In this document: in pieces, positions 34,401 to 39,100 of the stretch
How positions within the stretch are numbered: position 1 is the first letter of the stretch
Layout of the letters: every line of letters begins with the position of its first letter
NCBI GenBank assembly: GCA_002167715.1
Contig: NHCG01000010.1
Coordinates: 405,153 to 444,252, forward strand
Length of the DNA: 39,100 nucleotides
Source of the DNA: Micavibrio sp. TMED27
GTDB lineage: Bacteria > Pseudomonadota > Alphaproteobacteria > Micavibrionales > Micavibrionaceae
Direction of reading: 5' to 3'
Notes under the pieces: generated by a model
What the model was told of the DNA's origin: nothing
Seen by the model: only the letters and a program-made list of their open reading frames with translations
The model's database searches: none
Made by a program: the position numbers and the translations under genes

Positions 34401-34431
34401 AATAAAAAACCCGGCTGAAATAGCCGGGTTT
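34401..34431 (-). terminator. Rho-independent terminator of ompW
   Basis: On the minus strand AACCCGGCT-ATTTC-AGCCGGGTT gives a 9-bp GC-rich stem followed by TTTTTATT. It lies 21 bases after the ompW stop. Confidence 0.9.
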
Positions 34432-34451
34432 CTTAGTGAATTTATATTAGA

Positions 34452-35102
34452 TTAGAAGCGGTATGAAACACCGACACCAACAATCCATGGGTCTAGCTCA
34501 ACTTCACCAGTAATAGTGTTGTTTACTGTTGCATCCACATCAAGCCATACTTTTTTAACGTCAAAGTTTAAGCCCCAGTTATCATTTAGCCAATAATCAG
34601 CACCAGCTTGAAGTGCGAAGCCAAAGCTTCCGTCTGCATCGAGTGATGTAACTACACCGCCTGCGGCATCTTCAGAATATGGAAGTGTGTAGTTAATACC
34701 GGCACCTACATATGGGCTGAATTTAGCTTCACGGTCTAGGTGATATTGCAATGTTAGGGTAGGTGGTAAGATCCAAGTATCACCTAGATCTAGGTCTCCG
34801 AGTACACTGTTTTTAAGTTTAAGATCGTGCGGTGAAGTTGCAGCGATAAGTTCAAGTGCCCAGTTGTTTGTCATGAAATATGTAACATCAACTTCTGGTA
34901 CAAATGCATTGTCAGCATCAGGCTTACCGCCAATTGTAGTGTGACCGCCATCATCTGGAATAACACCAATTGCACGTGCACGAATTTGGAAACGCTCTTT
35001 AGCTAGAAGATCAGTACCTGTAACATCTCCAGCATGGACAGGATTTGCGAAAGTCACTGCTGCAGTTGTAGCGAGCAACGCTAGTTTAGATAGGGTTTTC
35101 AT
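34452..35102 (-). CDS. ompW: OmpW-family outer-membrane protein
   Basis: 216 residues: a signal peptide (cut after H-A, residue 24), then an eight-stranded barrel. Family features are the I-R-A-R-A-I-G-V-I-P-D-D opening, W-A-L-E-L-I-A-A, L-P-P-T-L-T-L-Q-Y-H, F-S-P-Y-V-G-A-G-I-N-Y-T and the terminal V-G-V-S-Y-R-F. OmpW forms a narrow hydrophobic channel and in E. coli is induced when oxygen is low. AAGGAA precedes the start at usable spacing. The FNR-type box upstream points to anaerobic control here as well. Length is typical. Confidence 0.94.
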   Translation of the reverse strand: MKTLSKLALLATTAAVTFANPVHAGDVTGTDLLAKERFQIRARAIGVIPDDGGHTTIGGKPDADNAFVPEVDVTYFMTNNWALELIAATSPHDLKLKNSVLGDLDLGDTWILPPTLTLQYHLDREAKFSPYVGAGINYTLPYSEDAAGGVVTSLDADGSFGFALQAGADYWLNDNWGLNFDVKKVWLDVDATVNNTITGEVELDPWIVGVGVSYRF

Positions 35103-35158
35103 TGTCTTAATTCCTTGTAGTTCAACAATTTGAATGGATTATTGCATATTTGAAATGG

Positions 35159-35200
35159 AGTATGAAGACGCAGACGATAGTATTAATTGATTATGATCAA
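35159..35200 (-). promoter_or_regulatory. FNR/FixK box and -10 element of the ompW promoter
   Basis: TTGAT-TATG-ATCAA at 35187-35200 is a perfect FNR/FixK/Anr consensus. On the minus strand CATACT at 35159-35164 is placed so that the box centre lies about 41.5 bases before the expected transcription start, the class II activator geometry. The start would be near 35152, giving a 50-base leader. Confidence 0.72.
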
Positions 35201-35218
35201 TTAATTGCAAATAAATGC

Positions 35219-35410
35219 TTATTTACTGTCTCTATTTTGTGTTTCATCTGGGCTTGTGTGCTGTATTTGCTCTTCTTCATCTATGAGGATGCGCATAGCT
35301 GCTCCGTCCATATCGTCATATTGCCCAGACTTTAGGCTCCATATGAAGGCTACTAGGCCTGCAAAACCTAAAAATACAGCAAGGGGTATTAGGAAGAAGA
35401 AAACGCTCAT
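35219..35410 (-). CDS. ccoS: Cytochrome cbb3 oxidase assembly protein CcoS
   Basis: A 63-residue single-span membrane protein with the FixS/CcoS signature F-L-I-P-L-A-V-F-L-G-F-A-G-L and W-S-L-K-S-G-Q-Y-D-D-M-D-G. It is needed for insertion of cofactors (haem and copper) into cbb3 oxidase in relatives. Last gene of the ccoGHIS series, starting within the ccoI stop (4-base overlap). Length is normal. Confidence 0.95.
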   Translation of the reverse strand: MSVFFFLIPLAVFLGFAGLVAFIWSLKSGQYDDMDGAAMRILIDEEEQIQHTSPDETQNRDSK

Positions 35411-37674
35411 AACTTAAAGTTTACCCTGTAAGAGTTGCATATTACAATAATGGATGAGCCTGACATAGCAATTGCTGCGATTAAAGGTGTAGCGTAGCCC
35501 ATAAATGCAATAGGTATCGCTATGACGTTATAGATGATTGCGAGTGCAATATTTTGTTTGATTAGGCTGAGTGAAGTTTTAGAAGCTATATAAGTGTCGT
35601 AAATAGGACTAGTTTTGTTGCTCATGTACACAATATCTGAATGCCTCTGAGCTAGTTCAAGGGCCGTTCCTGGCGCTATTGAGGCATCTGCTAGCGCTAA
35701 TGATGGTGTGTCATTAAGTCCATCGCCTACCATAAGGACTTTTTCACCGTTTTCTTTAAGGTTTTTAATGAAATTATATTTCTCTGTCGGTAGCTGTTCT
35801 CCACGGTGTTCTTCTATGTTCAAAGCCTTTGCTACCTTTGCTGTCACTGTTTTTGTATCTCCTGATAGGAGGGCCACATTTTTACATTTTTTTTGAAATT
35901 TTTGTACTGTTTCGTAAGCGTCGTCTTTAATTTTATCCTCAAAATAAAGTGGTGTACGTTTTCCGTACTCATCTTGAAGCCATAGCTCAGTATTAGGTGT
36001 TTTAGGTGCATTTTTATCACCGCAATAACGTCTATTACCAATCTTTATAGTACAATTTTTATATTTTGCTTCAATGCCTTGACCCTTCACTTCCTTTACT
36101 TCCGATATGTCTCGTATTTTATACTGATTTTGCTGTATCGAAAAGTGGTTTTGTGCATATTTTCCTAGGGATTTGCAGAGTGGGTGGTTGGAATTGCTTG
36201 CGAGTGCAGCTGATAGTTGAATGTCTTGATCATTGTACACGCCTATCAGCTCAAGTTGCCCTTTTGTTAATGTACCTGTTTTATCGAAAATTACCGTTGT
36301 TATGGAGGCTAATTTCTCTAAAGCATCACCTGATTTGAGGATAATACCATTTTTAAGGAGTTTTGATGTTGTTAAAACTTGGACAACAGGGACAGCTAAG
36401 CCGAGTGCACAGGGGCAGGTAATGATTAAAACTGTCACGGATATCATGAGAGCGTCCTGCCAGCTAACATGTACGTATAATGACCAATATAAAAACGCGG
36501 CTATTGCAATTAGATGTACAATTGGGGTGTAATATGAAGCGGTTTTATCAGCTATTCTAGTGTAATGTGATTGATATTGTTGGGCTTTTTCTGTTAAGTC
36601 TATGATATCAGATAGCAGTGTTTGTTTCGCTTCTTTACGTACCGTAATTTTTATTGGTGCGGCTATATTTAAGGTTCCAGCATAAACAAAATCATCTTTT
36701 TTTACATTTTGTGGGAGTGTTTCTCCTGTTACCAATGAGGTGTCTATTTCACTTTCACCTTCTAATATGACGCCATCGACAGGTAATTTTTCTCCTGCTG
36801 ATAACAAAATGATCATATTTTCTTTTAATTCGCTTATAGGCATACGCTTTATGTCATTATCTATTATGACATTTGCGAATCCTGTTAGTGATGATAGAAG
36901 TTCTGTGGCAGTGCTCGTTGCGTGTTTTTTGGCTCTAAAGTCTAAATAACGTCCAATAAGTAAGAAAAAGAGCAGCATTACACTAGAATCGAAATAGACA
37001 TGCTCTGCGCTATTAATAACTTCGTATAAGCTGATAGAGCTTGCAAGGAACAGTGCTACAGTTATGGGCACATCCATATTGGTATGACCTTTGTGTAGTA
37101 CGGAAAATGCTGAGCGGTAAAATGGACGGCCAGCGTAGAGAAGTGTAGGGATCGCAATAATTGCAGATACCCAGTGCAGAAAATCTCTCATAGCCGGACC
37201 CATAGTCTCAGCATCGGTCATCCAGAGGCTTACAGATAGGAGCATAATGTTTCCCATTGCGAAGCCTGATACACCTAGGCATAAGAGTAGGAAACGCTCC
37301 TGTTTTCGTACTTCACTCTGTTGAGTTTCTAAATTATAGGGAGCTGGCTGGTAGCCAAGGTTTTCAATCTTTTTGACAAAATTATTTGCCTCTTCAGGTT
37401 TTCCTGTCCATTTGATTAATAATTTTTTAGTTGAGAAGTTTAATCGCACATAAGTAACATTCTTTTCTTTCCTTATCGTGCTTTCAATCTTTTGTATGCA
37501 GGCGGCGCAATATATGCCGTTTGCTAATAGGTTTATACTTAGCTCACCCTCATTTTCTGTGGGGGTTGCAAGTGTATCGTAGCTGGCTTCAATTGCTGTG
37601 TTTACTTCAGTATGAACAAATGGTTCTTTTTGAATGTTCTGTTTTTCCATGTCGCATTTAGTTGAGCCTTCCAT
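35407..37674 (-). CDS. ccoI: Copper-translocating P-type ATPase CcoI
   Basis: This 755-residue P1B ATPase supplies copper for assembly of cbb3 oxidase. The N-terminal metal-binding domain has C56-A-A-C59. Eight membrane spans include C-P-C-A-L-G-L-A in the sixth. The phosphorylation site is D-K-T-G-T-L-T-K-G, and the hinge motif G-D-G-L-N-D-T-P. An actuator V-T-G-E-T-L-P is present. The end overlaps ccoS. ATG 37674 with AAAGGA is used, giving a 73-base overlap with ccoH; ATG 37650 is the alternative. An FixI-type protein, unlike CopA by its N-terminal extension and neighbours. Confidence 0.94.
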   Translation of the reverse strand: MEGSTKCDMEKQNIQKEPFVHTEVNTAIEASYDTLATPTENEGELSINLLANGIYCAACIQKIESTIRKEKNVTYVRLNFSTKKLLIKWTGKPEEANNFVKKIENLGYQPAPYNLETQQSEVRKQERFLLLCLGVSGFAMGNIMLLSVSLWMTDAETMGPAMRDFLHWVSAIIAIPTLLYAGRPFYRSAFSVLHKGHTNMDVPITVALFLASSISLYEVINSAEHVYFDSSVMLLFFLLIGRYLDFRAKKHATSTATELLSSLTGFANVIIDNDIKRMPISELKENMIILLSAGEKLPVDGVILEGESEIDTSLVTGETLPQNVKKDDFVYAGTLNIAAPIKITVRKEAKQTLLSDIIDLTEKAQQYQSHYTRIADKTASYYTPIVHLIAIAAFLYWSLYVHVSWQDALMISVTVLIITCPCALGLAVPVVQVLTTSKLLKNGIILKSGDALEKLASITTVIFDKTGTLTKGQLELIGVYNDQDIQLSAALASNSNHPLCKSLGKYAQNHFSIQQNQYKIRDISEVKEVKGQGIEAKYKNCTIKIGNRRYCGDKNAPKTPNTELWLQDEYGKRTPLYFEDKIKDDAYETVQKFQKKCKNVALLSGDTKTVTAKVAKALNIEEHRGEQLPTEKYNFIKNLKENGEKVLMVGDGLNDTPSLALADASIAPGTALELAQRHSDIVYMSNKTSPIYDTYIASKTSLSLIKQNIALAIIYNVIAIPIAFMGYATPLIAAIAMSGSSIIVICNSYRVNFKL

Positions 37675-38078
37675 TGTCCTTTGTAAGGAAGTTGCTCTAG
37701 GTCTGTTACATAGAGGCCATTACCTAATGCGTCAAGTGACGAAAAAATATCGGCTTTATCGTTTACAAGGCGTTTGAAGGCTACTTTAATTTCTGCCCCC
37801 TCAATGGGAGTGCCAAATTCATCGTTAAGTTGCCAGTAAAATTTATTATTTTTTACAGTGATCTTATTTTTGTAGTTTGGCTGGTTCCTTGAATATTCAA
37901 GGGTTTCGTTATAATTAATGCCTTTTTTATAAGCGTCTTCAATAACAAGGCCAGGTTTTGAATCCAAGGCCACTGTAATAAATATAGTGTTTACAGCAAA
38001 TACGAGAGCGAAGAATGCTATAAACATCCATAGAACGTGAATACCTTTCAGTTGCTTTTGCTGGGAAGTATTGTCCAT
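37602..38078 (-). CDS. ccoH: Cytochrome cbb3 oxidase assembly protein CcoH (FixH)
   Basis: A 158-residue FixH-family protein. One N-terminal membrane span (about 13-36, after G-I-H-V-L-W-M) anchors a periplasmic beta domain with F-Y-W-Q-L-N-D, G-T-P-I-E-G-A-E-I and W-K-A-Q-L-N. It stabilises the cbb3 oxidase complex in relatives. It starts two bases after the ccoG stop and overlaps ccoI. Length matches the family. Confidence 0.92.
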   Translation of the reverse strand: MDNTSQQKQLKGIHVLWMFIAFFALVFAVNTIFITVALDSKPGLVIEDAYKKGINYNETLEYSRNQPNYKNKITVKNNKFYWQLNDEFGTPIEGAEIKVAFKRLVNDKADIFSSLDALGNGLYVTDLEQLPYKGQWKAQLNATWKNRTFKKNHLFILK

Positions 38079-38080
38079 CT

Positions 38081-39100
38081 TTAGTCTCGTCTAGTGATGA
38101 ATACGCTATTATATTCTGCAGTCTCAAGAGTTTCTTTATCTTTAACTATGAACTTTATATCTAATGCTTTTTGAGGCTCTATAGGAGCTTTTATATACAC
38201 TCGGAATGAGCCAACGCTATCTGCTGGAACAAAGAGATCGTTTTCACTCGCGTCGCCTGCAGCTTTGATATCAATTTGGGAGTTTTCTATGCCATCAACA
38301 TGAAGTGTAAAATGCTTATGCTCATGTGTTTTATTTAGAATCTTTAGGACATAGCCATTTCGAATATCGCCATTTGAAAGCTGTACAAATACGGGAGCGC
38401 GGTCGCGAAGTATGTGTAGCTCAAGTGGGGATCTAAATATCAGTGCATATAGCATTATGCAGCCGACAAGTGTCATGATTCCACCATAATAGAATGTGCG
38501 TGGACGGAAAAATTTAAATGTAGAAGCGTGGTGTGTTTTGTGCGCTCCTTCTTCGCCGGCTTCTTTTCTTAAGCGTGCGCTTTCTTCCATTCCTGCAGGG
38601 GTGTCATAGCGGATTAGTCCTTTTTCTAGCCCTATTTTTTCCATTACGCCATCGCATGCATCAATGCATAGGCCGCAGGCAATACATTCCATTTGGAGGC
38701 CATCGCGAATATCAATACCCATAGGGCAGACCTGAACACAAGCTGTACAATCAATGCAGTGCCCTCGGCCATCCCAAGTCTCACCTTTTTTATGCTTTCC
38801 ACGCTTTTCACCGCGTGCTTCATCGTACCCAATGATGAGTGTATCTTTATCGAACATCGCAGATTGGAAACGTGCGTAAGGGCACATATATGTACAGACC
38901 TGTTCGCGTGCATATCCAGCCATGATATATGTGCTTAATGTTAAGCCAGCAATGAATGATAGGGGGACAGGGGATGCCTCTAGATTAATGATATCTTGGA
39001 TGAGGGTGGGGGCGTCATTAAAATATAAAACAAACGCGCCGCCCGTGAACATGCCAATTACAATCCAGATGGAGTGTGTTAGAGTTAGCTTCCATATTTT
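38081..39100 (-). CDS. ccoG: Cytochrome cbb3 oxidase accessory protein CcoG (partial, 5' end outside)
   Basis: A polyferredoxin membrane protein, seen from its C-terminus; the frame stays open to the window end, so the N-terminal part lies outside. Within the visible 339 residues are membrane helices, C-T-Y-M-C-P-Y-A-R-F-Q, then two [4Fe-4S] clusters in C-I-D-C-T-A-C-V-Q-V-C-P and C-I-A-C-G-L-C-I-D-A-C, followed by a periplasmic Ig-like C-terminal domain. In relatives CcoG reduces Cu(II) to Cu(I) for oxidase assembly. First gene of the ccoGHIS operon, 2 bases before ccoH. Confidence 0.94.
   Translation of the reverse strand, partial: KIWKLTLTHSIWIVIGMFTGGAFVLYFNDAPTLIQDIINLEASPVPLSFIAGLTLSTYIMAGYAREQVCTYMCPYARFQSAMFDKDTLIIGYDEARGEKRGKHKKGETWDGRGHCIDCTACVQVCPMGIDIRDGLQMECIACGLCIDACDGVMEKIGLEKGLIRYDTPAGMEESARLRKEAGEEGAHKTHHASTFKFFRPRTFYYGGIMTLVGCIMLYALIFRSPLELHILRDRAPVFVQLSNGDIRNGYVLKILNKTHEHKHFTLHVDGIENSQIDIKAAGDASENDLFVPADSVGSFRVYIKAPIEPQKALDIKFIVKDKETLETAEYNSVFITRRD

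Overview
The window reads as a chromosomal segment of a low-to-moderate GC Gram-negative bacterium, most likely an alphaproteobacterium. The grounds are the initiator tRNA variant, the ccoG-H-I-S (fixGHIS) order, an OmpW porin with an FNR/FixK-type box and a MOBQ relaxase. I cannot name the genus from the sequence.

Left edge (1-309): the last codons of an ABC transporter ATPase, then an initiator tRNA-fMet with its own terminator. A tyrosine recombinase follows at 389. A 49-bp copy of the tRNA 3' half recurs at 18797-18845 with two substitutions, so 219-18845 is an integrated genomic island of about 18.6 kb. The island carries: (a) a tightly coupled defence operon (1795-11950) of a half-size HsdS, HsdM, a full HsdS, an RNase H-fold-like small protein, a Ser/Thr kinase, a Shedu-like (DUF4263) nuclease, HsdR and a YgjP-type zinc metalloprotein; (b) a mobilisation module, a candidate oriT plus a MOBQ relaxase, with no type IV secretion genes, which makes the element mobilisable rather than self-transmissible; (c) a class II Fic protein with a repeat-built promoter; (d) an HxlR-regulated azoreductase / YceI / LigB-type dioxygenase cassette; (e) a decayed second fic 3' end beside the right attachment site. 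The kinase, Shedu-like and RNase H-like genes embedded between hsdS and hsdR are the best candidate for an undescribed system.

Middle (18965-28673): core chromosome resumes with a periplasmic methyltransferase-like gene on the minus strand. It diverges from a ten-gene plus-strand series: two zinc alcohol dehydrogenases (one with a Tat signal), an exported carboxymuconolactone decarboxylase-like protein, an exported cupin, two short-chain dehydrogenases, an exported cyclophilin-like protein, a second LigB-type dioxygenase, an MFS transporter and an AraC regulator. This looks like a reactive aldehyde/quinone/electrophile response unit acting largely in the periplasm, with a YqhC-like AraC protein as likely controller.

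Right (28792-39100): an MscS channel overlapping a ZntB/CorA transporter; an AT-rich gap; an LpxR-like outer-membrane protein; two unrecognised overlapping genes; ompW with a consensus anaerobic regulator box upstream; and the cbb3 oxidase maturation operon ccoG(partial)-ccoH-ccoI-ccoS on the minus strand, with ccoG running off the window end.
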